A stretch of 64,000 bases of DNA from Ilumatobacteraceae bacterium (GCA_025463305.1 JAOBWK010000102.1:32250-96249); one strand, 5' to 3'; numbered from the stretch's first letter, positions 34,724 to 45,816 are shown. The notes: generated from the sequence alone by a model not told the origin. A program made the numbers and translations.

Positions 34724-35694
34724 CAGAGGTACTCCTGCACGACCGGCAACACCTCTGCGACCGGATCAGCGACGATGTCGACCCAGCGTATGCGTGGGTC
34801 CCGACGGAACCACCGCTCCTGGCGGACCGCGAATTGTCGCGTGCGCAGGACGATGTCCGCCACCGCATTGTCGAGCCGCGCGCCGTGCTCGACGACGTCG
34901 ATCAGTTCCTTGTAGCCCAACGCCTGCCGCGCCGTGCGCGACAGGCCCTCGGAGCGGGCCAGGAGCGCAGCCACCTCGTCGACCAGACCGAGCGCCACCA
35001 TCCGGTGCACTCGGCTCGCGATCCGCTCGGTGAGCACCTCGCGCGGCCAACGCAGGCCGACCTGCGGGGTCTCGATCGGCGGATATGCGTCGGTGCCGGG
35101 CCCGAAGCTGCTGAACGTGCGGCCGCTGCCGACGCACACCTCCAGGGCGCGCACCAGCCGTCGCTGATTGCCCGGCTCGATCCGCGCCGCGGCCACCGGG
35201 TCGAGCGACGCGAGCCGGGCGTGCAGGGCGGCGAAGTCGGTCTCGGCTTCCAGCTCGGCGCGGATCTCGGGCCACTCCCCCGGCAACGTGAGGTCGTCGA
35301 TGACCGACGTCAGGTAGAGACCCGTCCCGGCGACGAGCACGGCACGATGACCGGCCGCGGCGATGCCGGCGAGGGCTTCGCGAGCCACGGTCTGGTACGT
35401 GGCGACAGTGAACGACTCGCTCGGCTCGACCAGGTCGATGCCGTGGTGGCGCACCGCGGCCTGGTCCGCCACCGTTGGTTTGGCGGTGCCGATGTCCATG
35501 CCGCGATAGACCTGCATCGCATCCACGGCGACGATCTCCACGTCGCCACGTGCCTCGGCGAGCGCCATCGCGACATCGCTCTTGCCACTCGCCGTCGGGC
35601 CCAGGAGGACGACCCGGTCCACAGGGCGGTCGACGACCCCGTCGACAGGGCGTTCGACGGGCCGGCTGGCCGGCTGCGCGGCGGCCAACGTCAC
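34723..35694 (-). CDS. miaA: tRNA dimethylallyltransferase MiaA
   Basis: A 323-residue enzyme that adds dimethylallyl to A37 of tRNAs reading UNN codons. The P-loop [13 protein letters not shown] is near residue 30, followed by [20 protein letters not shown] (the catalytic Asp), [18 protein letters not shown], and the [10 protein letters not shown] and GYKELIDV tRNA-binding phrases. The GTG start at 35694 overlaps the miaB stop (GTGA). It stands upstream of dapF and downstream of miaB, so both enzymes of the ms2i6A modification are made together. The N-terminus has a short repetitive VDRPVDG-type stretch. Confidence 0.95.
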   Translation of the reverse strand: MTLAAAQPASRPVERPVDGVVDRPVDRVVLLGPTASGKSDVAMALAEARGDVEIVAVDAMQVYRGMDIGTAKPTVADQAAVRHHGIDLVEPSESFTVATYQTVAREALAGIAAAGHRAVLVAGTGLYLTSVIDDLTLPGEWPEIRAELEAETDFAALHARLASLDPVAAARIEPGNQRRLVRALEVCVGSGRTFSSFGPGTDAYPPIETPQVGLRWPREVLTERIASRVHRMVALGLVDEVAALLARSEGLSRTARQALGYKELIDVVEHGARLDNAVADIVLRTRQFAVRQERWFRRDPRIRWVDIVADPVAEVLPVVQEYL

Positions 35695-37109
35695 CCGGCC
35701 GCGACGGGGATGCGCACGCGATGCGTCGGCTCGGCGAGCAGCTCGACGAACGTTCCCCCGAGGTGATGCGGAGCTGCCGTGGCGATCTCGACGCTGGCGT
35801 ACGAGCCGGAGCGCAGCGGATGCGGCGCGGTGAAGTGCACCAGCTTGTTCTGACGAGTACGCCCGGTGGTGATGCCGGGATCCTTGCGCGACGGGCCCTC
35901 GACGAGCACCTCCTCGACGCGGCCGATGCGGTCGAGGTGCTTGCGCAGCGCGCTCCGCTCGACGACCAGCTTCAGCCGATCGAAGCGCTCGCCCGCCACC
36001 GCCGGGTCGACGAAGTCGTGCTCCATCGTCGCGGCCTCGGTGCCCGGGCGCGGTGAGAACAGGAAGGTGAACGCGAAGTCGAACTCGGACTCTGCGGCGA
36101 CCGCCAACGTCTGCTCGAAGTCGGCCTCGGTCTCGCCCGGGAAGCCGACGATGATGTCGGTGCTGACGGCGAGGTCGGGCATCAGCCGGCGGGCCTCGGC
36201 GAGCCGTTCGAGGTAGCGCGCCGCGGTGTAGCCGCGGTGCATCGCGGCCAGGACGCGGTCCGAGCCTGCCTGCAGCGGGTAGTGCAGGTGCTCGCACACG
36301 CTCGACGTCTCGGCCATCGCCGCCAGGGTGTCCGCGCGCATGTCCTTGGGGTGCGGGCTGGTGAAGCGCACCCGGCGGATGCCGGGCACCGCGCCGACCG
36401 AGCGCAGCAGCTCGGAGAACAGCGGGCGGATCCGCACGTCGGCATCGCCGCCCCTGCGTTCGGCCAAGGTGATGTCTCGGCCGTAGCTGTTGACGTTCTG
36501 GCCGAGCAGCGTGACCTCGGTGACACCGGCCGCAGCGAGCTGTTCCACCTCGGCGACGATGTCGGCGAACGGGCGGCTGATCTCCACGCCACGGACGGCC
36601 GGCACGATGCAGAACGCGCACGAGTTGTCGCAGCCGATCTGGATCGTGACCCACGCGTTGAAGCTGCTGTCGCGGCGCACGGGCAGCGCGCTCGGGAACA
36701 GGGCGTGGTCGTCGATGACCGCCTCGTCGAAGATCTCGGTGACCGGGCCGTTGGTCGTGGCGGAGCTGATCAGCTCGCCGGCGCGGTGCACGTTGTGGGT
36801 GCCGAGCACGACATCGACCCACGGCGCGCGCTGGCGGACGGCGTCGCGGTCCTTCTGGGCCATGCAGCCGGCCACCACCAGCTGGCGGCCGTCGACCTTG
36901 TCCTTCCAGCTCTTGAGGTGCCCGAGGTTGCCGTAGGTCTTGGTGTCGGCGCCCTCGCGGATGCAGCACGTGTTGACGACCACGACATCGGCGTCGTCCT
37001 CGGACGCGGCCAGGACCAACCCATCGGCCTCGAGCAGACCGGCGATCCGCTCGGAGTCGTGCTCGTTCATCTGGCACCCGTAGGTGCGGATGGCGTAGCT
37101 GCGGGTCAT
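35691..37109 (-). CDS. miaB: tRNA-2-methylthio-N6-dimethylallyladenosine synthase MiaB
   Basis: A 472-residue radical-SAM methylthiotransferase acting on i6A37 of tRNA after MiaA. The N-terminal UPF0004 domain has [26 protein letters not shown] and VAGCMAQKD, whose three Cys bind the auxiliary 4Fe-4S cluster. The radical-SAM Cys are in [18 protein letters not shown]-terminal TRAM domain has [26 protein letters not shown]. It heads the miaB-miaA-dapF-hflX operon, with a tight overlap into miaA. Confidence 0.97.
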   Translation of the reverse strand: MTRSYAIRTYGCQMNEHDSERIAGLLEADGLVLAASEDDADVVVVNTCCIREGADTKTYGNLGHLKSWKDKVDGRQLVVAGCMAQKDRDAVRQRAPWVDVVLGTHNVHRAGELISSATTNGPVTEIFDEAVIDDHALFPSALPVRRDSSFNAWVTIQIGCDNSCAFCIVPAVRGVEISRPFADIVAEVEQLAAAGVTEVTLLGQNVNSYGRDITLAERRGGDADVRIRPLFSELLRSVGAVPGIRRVRFTSPHPKDMRADTLAAMAETSSVCEHLHYPLQAGSDRVLAAMHRGYTAARYLERLAEARRLMPDLAVSTDIIVGFPGETEADFEQTLAVAAESEFDFAFTFLFSPRPGTEAATMEHDFVDPAVAGERFDRLKLVVERSALRKHLDRIGRVEEVLVEGPSRKDPGITTGRTRQNKLVHFTAPHPLRSGSYASVEIATAAPHHLGGTFVELLAEPTHRVRIPVAAG

Positions 37110-37133
37110 GGCGAGCCAGCCTACTGGCGGTGC

Positions 37134-38723
37134 TCAGAGACCCAAGCGGACCAACTGGTCGTCGGGCGCCTCGACCGAGACCAGTGCGTGCCGGAGCAGC
37201 TCGGCGGCCTCGGCGTTGGCCACCCGCGCCGAGCCGTCGGCGGCGAGGTCGCGGGTCTCGAGCGGATCCTCGACCCGGTCGAACAGCAGCGTCTCGTACC
37301 GCGATGCGTACGCCCAGAACGGCAGCAGGTCGCCCGGACGAAACGGCTGGCGGATCACCGGCACGGTGCTGCCCGGCATGTGGTCGAGCGTGGCCCGGTC
37401 GTCGGGCGGCGGCATCTTGAAGTCCGGCGCCGGCCCGATCGGCATCGTGCTCCACCGGTTCGACCACATCGACAGCGGCGCGTTGTCGCCGACCGGGCCG
37501 CGCGCGTAGCGCCACTGGTCGGTGACGAGATGCACCTCCCGCCCCCACACCCCCGTCAGCAGCCAGTCGCGCACCTGGGTGGCCGTGCCGTCGAGCAGTG
37601 GCACGAGCGACTGCCCGTGGGTGCGGTGCGTGGCGGTGACGGCGAACGCGTCCAGCAGCGTGGCGTGCAGATCGGCGGTGGTGGTGAGCGCATCGCACGT
37701 GCTGCCCGCCTCCGCACCCGGCCACCAGATCATCAGCGGCGTGTGCCCGAGCGTGCGGTACACCGGGATCGACGGCTTGCCCCACACGTCGCGGCCGTGC
37801 ACGTCGGGCTCGCCGAGGTAGTGACCGTGATCGGTGCAGACGACGACGGCCGTGTCGGCCCAGCCGTCGGTGGCGTCGAGCTCGTCGAGCATCCGGCCGA
37901 ACCAGTGGTCGATCATCGACAGCTTGGCGCCGTACTGGGCGCGCACCTGCCGCGCTTCGCGCGGGCTCAGCACGCCGGCCTCGATCGCGCCGACCCGGTA
38001 GGGAGGCCAGATCATGTGCGCACCCTCCCAGTCGGGGTCGTACATCTCGGCCCACCGCTCGGGCGTGTCGAAGGGCTCGTGCGGATCGAACTCGTCGACG
38101 AACAGGAAGAACCGCTCGCCCGCCGCACGGTGCTGTGGGGCGACCTCGCCCAGCCAGTGCGCCGCAGCCGTCATCGTGCGCGGTCCTGGGAAGTCGGCCT
38201 CGTCGCGGAAGTAGCCCCGCGACGAGTCGTAGTGGGTGTGGCCGCGCCCGAAATCCGGCGCGCCGATCCACGAAGGGTCGGGGCGGGTCTTCCACGGATC
38301 GCTCTCGTGCCCACGCTCGTAGGACCAGGCGGTGAAGTCGGTGTGGTAGTTCTCGCCGCCGGTCTCGAACAGGTGCGGGTGATCGGACAGCAGCTGGGTG
38401 ACGACACCGGCGCGCCGCATCGAGGCGGTGATCGCCTCCTCCCACAGCTCGATCGATCCCCATGGCTTCCACAGGAAGTCCCATGCGCCGACCAGCAGAT
38501 CGTGGCGGGCCGGGATGCACGGCAGCGAGCCGGTGTGGTGGTTGGTGAAGCGCACCGACCGCGCCGCGAACCGGTCGAGGTTCGGCGTGGCCCACTCGGT
38601 GCCGCCGTAGCTGCCGAGGCCGTGCCGGTTCAGGCTGTCGAGCAGGACCACCACGACGTTGGTCGGGCGGCCGGCCGGGGGTGCGGACGCCGGGTGATCG
38701 TCGGGGGTGGGATCGGATGACAT
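37134..38723 (-). CDS. Sulfatase (formylglycine-dependent)
   Basis: A 529-residue arylsulfatase-fold protein. The sulfatase signature C-x-P-x-R is CIPAR (Cys69, Pro71, Arg73), the Cys that becomes formylglycine. NVVVVLLDSLNRHGLGSYGG supplies a metal Asp, and VVVCTDHGHYLGEPDVHGRDVWGK the second metal site and catalytic His. There is no signal peptide, so it is probably cytoplasmic. It may desulfate host, algal or sterol sulfates; the sequence does not say which. It lies between the miaB operon and the ABC transporter operon, and a formylglycine-generating enzyme gene is not in the window. ATG 38723 is used; an in-frame ATG seven codons upstream is possible. Confidence 0.9.
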   Translation of the reverse strand: MSSDPTPDDHPASAPPAGRPTNVVVVLLDSLNRHGLGSYGGTEWATPNLDRFAARSVRFTNHHTGSLPCIPARHDLLVGAWDFLWKPWGSIELWEEAITASMRRAGVVTQLLSDHPHLFETGGENYHTDFTAWSYERGHESDPWKTRPDPSWIGAPDFGRGHTHYDSSRGYFRDEADFPGPRTMTAAAHWLGEVAPQHRAAGERFFLFVDEFDPHEPFDTPERWAEMYDPDWEGAHMIWPPYRVGAIEAGVLSPREARQVRAQYGAKLSMIDHWFGRMLDELDATDGWADTAVVVCTDHGHYLGEPDVHGRDVWGKPSIPVYRTLGHTPLMIWWPGAEAGSTCDALTTTADLHATLLDAFAVTATHRTHGQSLVPLLDGTATQVRDWLLTGVWGREVHLVTDQWRYARGPVGDNAPLSMWSNRWSTMPIGPAPDFKMPPPDDRATLDHMPGSTVPVIRQPFRPGDLLPFWAYASRYETLLFDRVEDPLETRDLAADGSARVANAEAAELLRHALVSVEAPDDQLVRLGL

Positions 38724-38756
38724 GCGACCTGCATCCTGCCGCATGTGCGGCGGCGT

Positions 38757-40811
38757 CTACTTGGCCTGCAGCACCCGAAGCTCTTCGATGGGGATGTGGC
38801 AGCGCATCGAATGGCCCGGCGACACCTCGAGCAGCGGCGGCTCGGTGACCTCGCAGACGCCCTCGATGAAGCGCGGGCAACGGTTGTGGAACACGCATCC
38901 CGACGGTGGGTTGGCCGGGCTCGGAATCTCGCCGTCGAGCCGGATCCGCACCTTCTCCTCACCGTCGACGCTCGGCACGGCCGACAGCAGCGCTTCGGTG
39001 TACGGATGGTGCGGGCCGTTGAAGACGTCGTCCGTGTAGCCGATCTCCTGGATGCGACCGAGGTACATCACCGCGATGCGGTCGGCGAGGTAACGGACGA
39101 CGCCCATGTCGTGGGTGATGAAGACGTAGCTGGTCTTCTGCTCGGACTGCAGCTCGGCCAGCAGGTTCAAGATCGCGGCCTGCACCGACACGTCGAGCGC
39201 GCTCGTGGGCTCGTCGCACACGACGATGCGTGGGTCGCCGGCGAACGCACGGGCGATGGCGACACGCTGCTTGAGTCCGCCCGAGAGCTGGCGCGGCTTG
39301 AGATCGAGGTGGCGGGGCGTGAGCCGAAGGTGCGCGGCGAGGTCCTCGACCCGCTTGTTCGCGGCCTCGCCGGTGATGCCGGTGAGCTTGGTGACCGAGC
39401 GGACGAGGATGCGCCGCACCGACCAGGCCCGGTTCAGCGCCGAGTCGGGGTTCTGGAACACCATCTGCATCGACCGCTTGTCCTCGGTGGTGCGAGACAC
39501 GGTGCTGCCGGCCATCGCATGACCGTCGAGCGACACCGCACCACCGGTGTCGGCGGACTCGATGCCGAGCATCGTCTTCGCCAAGGTGGACTTGCCGGAG
39601 CCGGACTCGCCCACGATGCCGAGGGTCTCGCCCTCGGCCAGGCCGAGCTCGACATCGACGAGCGCCGGGATCGCGTTGCCGCGCTGGTGGAAGGTCTTGG
39701 AGACGTGGCTCAGTTCGAGCACGTCGGCCTGTCCGTCGGCCGGGGCGAGCATCGTGATGTCGACGACCGGCGCTTCCTCGTGCATGTCACCGATGCGGTC
39801 GCGGTGGTGGCAGCGGGTGAAGCGCAGTCCGTCGTCGCCCACGGGCACGATCGGCGGCACCACGGTGCGGCAGGTCTCGTCGGCGAGCGGGCAACGATCG
39901 ACGAACACGCACGTCGGCAGGCTGCTGCCGATGAGCGGGAGGATGCCCGGGATGGTGGACAGGGCGCGGTCGGTCTTGCGCACACCCTTGCGCGGCAGCG
40001 AGCGGAGCAGGCCGACCGTGTACGGATGTTGGGGATCGTCGAACACCTGCTGGCTCGGGCCCTCTTCGACGATCTTGCCCGCGTACATCACGCCGACCCG
40101 GTCGCACATGGAGCGGATGATGCCGAGGTTGTGGGCGATCATCAGGATCGCCGCGTCGGACTCGGTGCGCAGCGTGCGGACGAGGTCGAGCACCTCGGCC
40201 TCGACGGTGGCGTCGAGGCCCGTCGTCGGCTCGTCGAGCACGAGCAGCTTCGGGTTGCAGGCGAGCGCCATCGCGATGACCACTCGCTGCTGCATGCCAC
40301 CCGACAGCTGGAACGGGTAGCGCTGCATGACACTCTCGGGCGATGCGATGCGCACCCGCTTGAGCGCGCCGAGCACCGATGCCTGGGCCTGCGACTTGGA
40401 TTGGCCGAGGAGCCGGAAGCACTCCGCAACCTGGCGGCCGATGCGCAGCGAGGGGTTCAACGCCGAGCCCGGATCCTGGTACACCATCGATGCCTCGGTG
40501 GCCCGGAAGCGCTGGAGGTCGCCGGTGTTGAGCTTGGTGATGTCGCGGCCGTCGACCATGATCCGGCCCGAGGTGATGTTGCCGTTGCGGGGCAGGTAGC
40601 GCAGCGCGGCGTAGGCCGTGGTGGACTTGCCACAGCCGGACTCGCCGACCAAGCCGTAGGCCTCGCCCGGAGCGACGGTGAACGACACGCCGCGGAGCAC
40701 CTCGCGCGGGATGCCGCGCACGGTGTAGGCGACTTCGAGATCTTCGACGGCCAGTGCGGCGGCAGCCGACGACGCCGGTGAACCAACCGGGGAATCCAGC
40801 AGGTCGCTCAT
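38757..40811 (-). CDS. Fused ABC transporter ATP-binding protein (DppD-DppF type)
   Basis: A 684-residue protein with two complete ABC domains of the peptide/nickel type. Domain 1 (about 20-345) has [30 protein letters not shown] and [13 protein letters not shown]. Domain 2 (about 365-680) has [30 protein letters not shown] and [13 protein letters not shown]. Each ends in an oligopeptide-type C-terminal Cys motif ([24 protein letters not shown]). The two ATPases, usually separate, are joined here. The start overlaps the permease stop (ATGA). It energises uptake with the two permeases and the binding protein upstream. Confidence 0.93.
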   Translation of the reverse strand: MSDLLDSPVGSPASSAAAALAVEDLEVAYTVRGIPREVLRGVSFTVAPGEAYGLVGESGCGKSTTAYAALRYLPRNGNITSGRIMVDGRDITKLNTGDLQRFRATEASMVYQDPGSALNPSLRIGRQVAECFRLLGQSKSQAQASVLGALKRVRIASPESVMQRYPFQLSGGMQQRVVIAMALACNPKLLVLDEPTTGLDATVEAEVLDLVRTLRTESDAAILMIAHNLGIIRSMCDRVGVMYAGKIVEEGPSQQVFDDPQHPYTVGLLRSLPRKGVRKTDRALSTIPGILPLIGSSLPTCVFVDRCPLADETCRTVVPPIVPVGDDGLRFTRCHHRDRIGDMHEEAPVVDITMLAPADGQADVLELSHVSKTFHQRGNAIPALVDVELGLAEGETLGIVGESGSGKSTLAKTMLGIESADTGGAVSLDGHAMAGSTVSRTTEDKRSMQMVFQNPDSALNRAWSVRRILVRSVTKLTGITGEAANKRVEDLAAHLRLTPRHLDLKPRQLSGGLKQRVAIARAFAGDPRIVVCDEPTSALDVSVQAAILNLLAELQSEQKTSYVFITHDMGVVRYLADRIAVMYLGRIQEIGYTDDVFNGPHHPYTEALLSAVPSVDGEEKVRIRLDGEIPSPANPPSGCVFHNRCPRFIEGVCEVTEPPLLEVSPGHSMRCHIPIEELRVLQAK

Positions 40812-41758
40812 GCGTCGAGGACCGACTGGACGGCGTCGGCGATCAGGTTGACCGCGATGACGAGGGTGGCGATGGCGAGTGCCGGGAAGATGGTGGGCCA
40901 CCAGTACCCGGCGTTGAGGTCGTTGTAGGACAGGCTCACTTGCGCCCCCCAGTCAGGAGATGGGATCTGCGGACCGGCGCCGAAGAACGCCAGCGACGCC
41001 ACGGTGAAGATCGCGTAGCCGATGCGCACCGTCAGCTCGACGATGATCGGCGCGGTCACGTTGGGCAGGACCTCGCGGAACATGATGAAGCCGGTGCCCT
41101 CGCCGCGCAGCTTGGCCGACGTGACGTAGTCGAGATCGGCCTCGGTGATCACGGCGGAGCGGACCGTGCGGGCCACGATCGGGGTGAACAGCACCGCAAC
41201 CACGGTGATGACGATCCAGCGCGAGTTGCCGAGGGTGGTGACCGACAGCAGGGCGATGAGCAGCACGGGCAACGACAAGAAGGCCTCGACCAGACGGCTG
41301 ATGACGTTGTCGAGCAGGCCGCGGACGTAGCCCATCAGCAGGCCGAGAATGGTGCCGGCGACGACGCTGAGGATGGCCGCCAACGGTGCCACCGCGAGCA
41401 CGTCGCGGGCCCCGACGATGACCCGGGCGAACACGTCGCGACCGCTGCGGTCGGTGCCGAACCAGAACGTTCCGTTCGGGCTCTGGTTGGTGGGGTACGC
41501 CACACCGTTCGGGAACTGCGTTCCGAACGCGCTCTTCGGGGCGATGTGCGTGCCGAACAGCGCGCACGCCACCCAGAACGCGACGACGAGGCTGCCGATG
41601 ATGAAGCCAGGACGCCGGCGGATCAGCCGCCAGTTCTCCTTGCGGACCAGTTTGCGATCGCTGACCGCAGCAGTGCCACTGACGTTCGGCCCGGGCTCGA
41701 CGCCGGCACCGGCCGACGACGGCATCACCTGGCCCATACCTCCGCCGGGGATGCTCAT
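40808..41758 (-). CDS. ABC transporter permease, DppC type
   Basis: A 316-residue permease. After about 50 hydrophilic residues the first helix is FIIGSLVVAFWVACALF, followed by the extracytoplasmic loop with FGTDRSGRDVFARVIVGAR, the hallmark of DppC/OppC proteins. Five more helices follow, and the EAA loop that meets the ATPase lies in the AKLRGEGTGFIMFREVLPNV region. It overlaps the DppB-type gene upstream and the ATPase gene downstream by four bases each. Confidence 0.93.
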   Translation of the reverse strand: MSIPGGGMGQVMPSSAGAGVEPGPNVSGTAAVSDRKLVRKENWRLIRRRPGFIIGSLVVAFWVACALFGTHIAPKSAFGTQFPNGVAYPTNQSPNGTFWFGTDRSGRDVFARVIVGARDVLAVAPLAAILSVVAGTILGLLMGYVRGLLDNVISRLVEAFLSLPVLLIALLSVTTLGNSRWIVITVVAVLFTPIVARTVRSAVITEADLDYVTSAKLRGEGTGFIMFREVLPNVTAPIIVELTVRIGYAIFTVASLAFFGAGPQIPSPDWGAQVSLSYNDLNAGYWWPTIFPALAIATLVIAVNLIADAVQSVLDA

Positions 41759-42708
41759 CGCTTCACCTCCATCAGTACGCGGGGGTTCAGGTAGGCGATC
41801 AACAGGTCGGCGACGAGCGTCGAGGCCATGTAGATGATGCCGATCACGAGCACCGCGGCCTGGAGCACCGGGATGTCGTGGTTCTTGATGGCTGTCAGCA
41901 TCTCGAGGCCGATGCCGTGGTAGTTGAAGACCTTCTCGACGCCGACGATGCCGCCGAACAGGTAACCGACCTGCACGCCGATGACGGTGATGGTGGGCGC
42001 CAGTGCGTTGCGCATGATGTGGCGGTTCATGACCCGGGTGTTCGACAGGCCCTTCATCGTGGCCGTGCGGGTGTAGTCCGCGTCGAGCGCGTTGATGACG
42101 CCGGCGCGGGTCATGCGCGCGATGTAGCCGAAGTAGACGATCACCATCGACATCGCCGGCAGGAACAGGTAGCGGAACTGACCGATCACCGAGGTGCCGT
42201 CCGGCGGATCGGCGTACACGTGGAACAGGTGAAACTTGATGCAGAGCAGGTAGGACAGCAACGCCGCCGTGACGAACTCCGGGATCGATGACGTGGCCAG
42301 GCCGGCCATGACGATGCTGCGATCGGCGAGCTTGTCCTTGCGCTTGGCGGCGAAGCGACCGGCGAAGATGCCGAGCGGCACGGTGATGACGAGGGCGAGG
42401 ACGGCCAGCTTCATCGAGCGGAAGAGGTCCTTGCCCAAGATCGTGGTGACCTGCGCCGTCGACGAGTAGGACTTGCCGAAGTCGAGGGTGAACAGGTTGC
42501 GCATCGCCCGCCCGTACTGCACCAGCAGCGGCTTGTCGGTGCCGATGCGGTGGTTGAAGTCCTGGACGGACTTCTCCGAGGCGAACCCGCCGAGGATCTG
42601 GCGACCGACGTTGCCCGGGAGCACGTTGACGATGATGAACACGATGGTCGCGAGGATCCACAACGTGATGATCGCCAGCAGCAGGCGCTTGAGCAGGTAC
42701 CGGCCCAT
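41755..42708 (-). CDS. ABC transporter permease, DppB type
   Basis: A 317-residue permease. It starts with the typical first helix (RYLLKRLLLAIITLWILATIVFIIVNVLPG) and has DKPLLVQYGRAMRNLFTLDFGKSY in the first outer loop. The ATPase-contact loop is TATMKGLSNTRVMNRHIMRNALAPTITVIG. Six helices can be traced. It pairs with the DppC-type permease. It follows the binding-protein gene, from which it is separated by a strong hairpin. Confidence 0.93.
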   Translation of the reverse strand: MGRYLLKRLLLAIITLWILATIVFIIVNVLPGNVGRQILGGFASEKSVQDFNHRIGTDKPLLVQYGRAMRNLFTLDFGKSYSSTAQVTTILGKDLFRSMKLAVLALVITVPLGIFAGRFAAKRKDKLADRSIVMAGLATSSIPEFVTAALLSYLLCIKFHLFHVYADPPDGTSVIGQFRYLFLPAMSMVIVYFGYIARMTRAGVINALDADYTRTATMKGLSNTRVMNRHIMRNALAPTITVIGVQVGYLFGGIVGVEKVFNYHGIGLEMLTAIKNHDIPVLQAAVLVIGIIYMASTLVADLLIAYLNPRVLMEVKR

Positions 42709-42726
42709 GAGGTCGACGGTTCAGCC

Positions 42727-42757
42727 GTGCGAGCAGCCCACGGTGGGCTGCTCGCAC
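42727..42757 (-). terminator. Strong hairpin between the binding-protein and permease genes
   Basis: A perfect 14-bp stem (42727-42740 and 42744-42757) closed by a three-base loop CGG. It sits 13 bases after the binding-protein stop and 18 bases before the DppB-type start on the same strand. Its place inside one operon suggests partial termination or message stabilisation, so that more binding protein than permease is made. Confidence 0.75.
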
Positions 42758-42770
42758 CTGCTGAATGAGG

Positions 42771-44513
42771 TCAGGCGACCTTGCCTGCGGTGTCGACGAA
42801 CATCTGGCCGAGGGCGCTCACCCGGACGCCGGTGAACTTCTTCGACACCGCGGCGAGCGATGGGTAGAAGTACGGGATGGCGTAGGGAACGTCTTCGTTG
42901 GCGATGGTCTCGAGCTTCTTGCAGGCTGCCTTGTGGCCGGCCACATCGAGCGCCGCCTGGTACTCCTTGAACGCCGCGTTGAACTCGTCGCTCTTGTAGT
43001 GGGCCGAGTTCCAGGTGCCCGTGGCGTACGCCGCGTTCAGGTACACGTCGGGCGTGGCGCGGTGGCCGTAGTCGACGATGCCGAACTCCTGGCCGCCGTC
43101 GCAGATCGGGTCGTACGTGAGGCACCACTCGTTGTAGAAGGTGTCCGTGCTCTCGATGTTGAGGGTGATGTCCCAGCCGATGTCCTTGGCCGCGTTCTGG
43201 ACGAGGACGGCGAGCTCGGGGATCTCCTGCAGCTTCGGCGCGTTGAGCGTGGCCTTGAGGCTGGTGACGCCGGCCGCGGCGAGCAGCTTCTTGGCACCCT
43301 CGATGTCTTTCTTGCGCTGCGGCACCGAATCGTCGAAGTACGGGTACACCGGAGCGATCGGGTGGTCGTTGCCGAGGTCGGCCGTGCCCTTGAACAACTG
43401 CTGGTTCATCAGGTCGCGGTCGAGGCACAGGGCGAACGCCTGGCGGACGCGCTTGTCGGTGAACTGGCCGGTGTCGCAACGCATCCAGATCTCGCGGTGG
43501 TTGGCGGTGCGAGAGTTGATGATCGTGAAGTCCTTGCTGTTCAGCAGCGCATCGCCACCGACCGCTGCGAACTGGACGATGGCATCGGTGGCGCCACCGA
43601 CGACGCCCGACACCTGCGTGGAGATGTCGTCGGAGAACACCCAGTCGACCTGATCGAGGTAGACCGAGCCACCCCACCAATCCGGGTTCGGCACGAACGT
43701 CGCGCCGGTGGACTTGTCGTACTTGGTGAGCTTCCACGGGCCGGTGCCGTCGGGGCTGGCCTCGAACGCGGTGCCGGTGGCGTAGGCCTTGGGGGTGATG
43801 ACCGTCTGGGCGTTGTAGACCGACACGAGGTACGGGAACAGACCGTTGGGAGCCGTGAGTGTGAACTCCACCGTGGTGGGGTCCTTGGCGACGCAGCCAC
43901 CGGCGGCGAGCACGCCGTTCAGACCGGCGTTCTTCGCGGCGACGAGGCGCTCCATCGTGGCGACGACGTCGTCGGCGGTGAACGCGCCGCTGGCGGAGTT
44001 CTGCCACTTGACACCCTCGCGCAGCTTGAACGTCCACACGCTGCCGTCGGTGTTCGGCGACCAGGACAGTGCCAGGCCGGGTGCGATGTCGGCATCGCCG
44101 AGCGCGCAGAGGAACTCCATCGACTGGGCGACGATGCCGTACGAGCCGAGGTCGGCCATCGCCACGGGATCGAGCGGGCCGGACGGGGTCTGGCTGGCGA
44201 TCTTCAGGTTGCCGCCCTTGACGGGTGTACCGGCGGCGGCAGCCGAGGTGGCCGTCGTGCCGGCGGTGCTGCCGGCCGTCGTCGCTGCGGTGGACCCGGC
44301 AGCGGCGGTGGTGGCTGCCGTGGTGGAGGCGCTCTTCTTGTCGCTGCCGCAGGCGCTGATGATGGTGCCCATGAAGGCAGCGCTCAGGCCCAGGACCGTT
44401 CCCCGCTTGACGAACACTCGGCGCGAGATGCGACCTTGCGCGAACGACTCGACGAGGTCGACCTGGAGAGGACCTGCGTTGCGCCGTGCACGGTCAAGAA
44501 CGTTGAAATCCAT
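42771..44513 (-). CDS. ABC transporter substrate-binding lipoprotein (SBP_bac_5)
   Basis: A 580-residue extracellular solute-binding protein of the oligopeptide/nickel group. The signal region is unusual: a hydrophilic stretch of about 30 residues, a twin-arginine motif (SRRVFVKRG) and a hydrophobic core, then a lipobox ISAC (about residue 54), so it is probably exported folded by Tat and lipid-anchored. A Thr/Ala-rich spacer precedes the domain. EGVKWQNSASGAFTADDVVATMERLV and WTFKLREGVKW are family phrases. It is the first gene of the transporter operon. The ligand is unknown. Confidence 0.92.
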   Translation of the reverse strand: MDFNVLDRARRNAGPLQVDLVESFAQGRISRRVFVKRGTVLGLSAAFMGTIISACGSDKKSASTTAATTAAAGSTAATTAGSTAGTTATSAAAAGTPVKGGNLKIASQTPSGPLDPVAMADLGSYGIVAQSMEFLCALGDADIAPGLALSWSPNTDGSVWTFKLREGVKWQNSASGAFTADDVVATMERLVAAKNAGLNGVLAAGGCVAKDPTTVEFTLTAPNGLFPYLVSVYNAQTVITPKAYATGTAFEASPDGTGPWKLTKYDKSTGATFVPNPDWWGGSVYLDQVDWVFSDDISTQVSGVVGGATDAIVQFAAVGGDALLNSKDFTIINSRTANHREIWMRCDTGQFTDKRVRQAFALCLDRDLMNQQLFKGTADLGNDHPIAPVYPYFDDSVPQRKKDIEGAKKLLAAAGVTSLKATLNAPKLQEIPELAVLVQNAAKDIGWDITLNIESTDTFYNEWCLTYDPICDGGQEFGIVDYGHRATPDVYLNAAYATGTWNSAHYKSDEFNAAFKEYQAALDVAGHKAACKKLETIANEDVPYAIPYFYPSLAAVSKKFTGVRVSALGQMFVDTAGKVA

Positions 44514-44737
44514 GAATATTCTCCCCGGTGAAATTGTGCGCCTGGCGGGGCGCTGGTGGCACCATAGTGAACGATCTGATCCTGGTCAACGATCATTCAC
44601 GGTACGGTCGAACCCGTAATGTCCCGGAAACGAACTCGACACGCAACCCAGTGCGTGACGGGAACTGGACCTGATCGCGCTCTGCGCGCGCAGCACCGGG
44701 ACCGGCCTTCCGACACGCTCCGACCCTGGTGAGCAGA

Positions 44738-44765
44738 CTGCCGGATGCCCGTGGGCACCCGGCAG
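44738..44765 (-). terminator. recA terminator
   Basis: A 13-bp stem with one A-C mismatch (CTGCCGGATGCCC 44738-44750 and GGGCACCCGGCAG 44753-44765) and a two-base turn, starting 7 bases after the recA stop. It separates recA from the transporter operon. The gap 44514-44737 holds the binding-protein promoter region and no further gene. Confidence 0.65.
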
Positions 44766-44772
44766 CGACGGC

Positions 44773-45816
44773 TCAGGACTCGAGCGAGATGGGCTCTTCG
44801 TCGATGGCACCGAACGTGTCGATGTCGCCGCTGAGCCCGGCCTGCTGACGGACCTTCTCGGAGATCTCGACCATGATCTCGGGGTTCGCCTGCAGGTAGT
44901 TCTTCGCGTTCTCGCGACCCTGGCCGAGCTGCTCACCCTCATACGTGAACCAGGCACCCGACTTCTTGATGATGGCCATCTCGACACCGAGGTCGAGCAG
45001 GCCACCCTCACGGCTGATGCCCTTGCCGTACATGATGTCGAACGCGGCCTGCTTGAACGGCGGAGCCAACTTGATCTTGACGACCTTCACGCGGGTGCGA
45101 GAACCCACGACCTCGGCCCCGTCCTTGATGCTCTCGATGCGGCGGATGTCGAGCCGCACCGACGAGTAGAACTTCAGCGCACGGCCACCAGGGGTGGTCT
45201 CGGGCGAGCCGAACATGACACCGATCTTCTCGCGCAGCTGGTTGATGAAGATGGCGATGGTGTTCGTCTTGTTCAGGTTGCCGGTGAGCTTGCGCAGCGC
45301 CTGGCTCATCAACCGGGCCTGGAGTCCGACGTGGCTGTCGCCCATCTCGCCTTCGATCTCGGCGCGGGGCGTGAGCGCCGCGACGGAGTCGATGACCACG
45401 ACGTCGAGCGCACCGGAGCGCACCAGCATGTCGACGATCTCGAGTGCCTGCTCGCCCGTGTCCGGCTGCGAGATGAGGAGCTGATCGATGTCGACCCCGA
45501 TGGCCCGGGCGTAGATGGGATCCATCGCGTGCTCGGCGTCGACGTAGGCGCAGATGCCGCCGTTGCGCTGTGCTTCGGCCACGACGTGCATGGCGAGGGT
45601 GGACTTGCCGGACGACTCCGGGCCGTAGATCTCCACGACGCGGCCACGAGGCAGGCCGCCGATGCCGAGGGCGAGATCCAGTGCGAGCGACCCCGTGGGC
45701 ACGGTGTCGATGCCGAGCGAGGTCTTCTCGCCCATCCGCATGATGGATCCCTTGCCGAACTGCTTGTCGATCGATGCCAGCGCCATCTCCAGCGCCTTCT
45801 CACGCTCCATTGCCAT
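44773..45816 (-). CDS. recA: Recombinase RecA
   Basis: A 347-residue RecA, the DNA strand-exchange protein and LexA co-protease. Walker A is GPESSGKST near 65-73. [22 protein letters not shown] is Walker B and loop 1, [20 protein letters not shown] is loop 2, and the C-terminal DNA-binding domain ends acidic. No intein is present. It appears monocistronic: a hairpin follows and no recX gene lies downstream, which differs from mycobacteria and streptomycetes. A LexA box 110 bases upstream supports SOS control. Confidence 0.98.
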   Translation of the reverse strand: MAMEREKALEMALASIDKQFGKGSIMRMGEKTSLGIDTVPTGSLALDLALGIGGLPRGRVVEIYGPESSGKSTLAMHVVAEAQRNGGICAYVDAEHAMDPIYARAIGVDIDQLLISQPDTGEQALEIVDMLVRSGALDVVVIDSVAALTPRAEIEGEMGDSHVGLQARLMSQALRKLTGNLNKTNTIAIFINQLREKIGVMFGSPETTPGGRALKFYSSVRLDIRRIESIKDGAEVVGSRTRVKVVKIKLAPPFKQAAFDIMYGKGISREGGLLDLGVEMAIIKKSGAWFTYEGEQLGQGRENAKNYLQANPEIMVEISEKVRQQAGLSGDIDTFGAIDEEPISLES

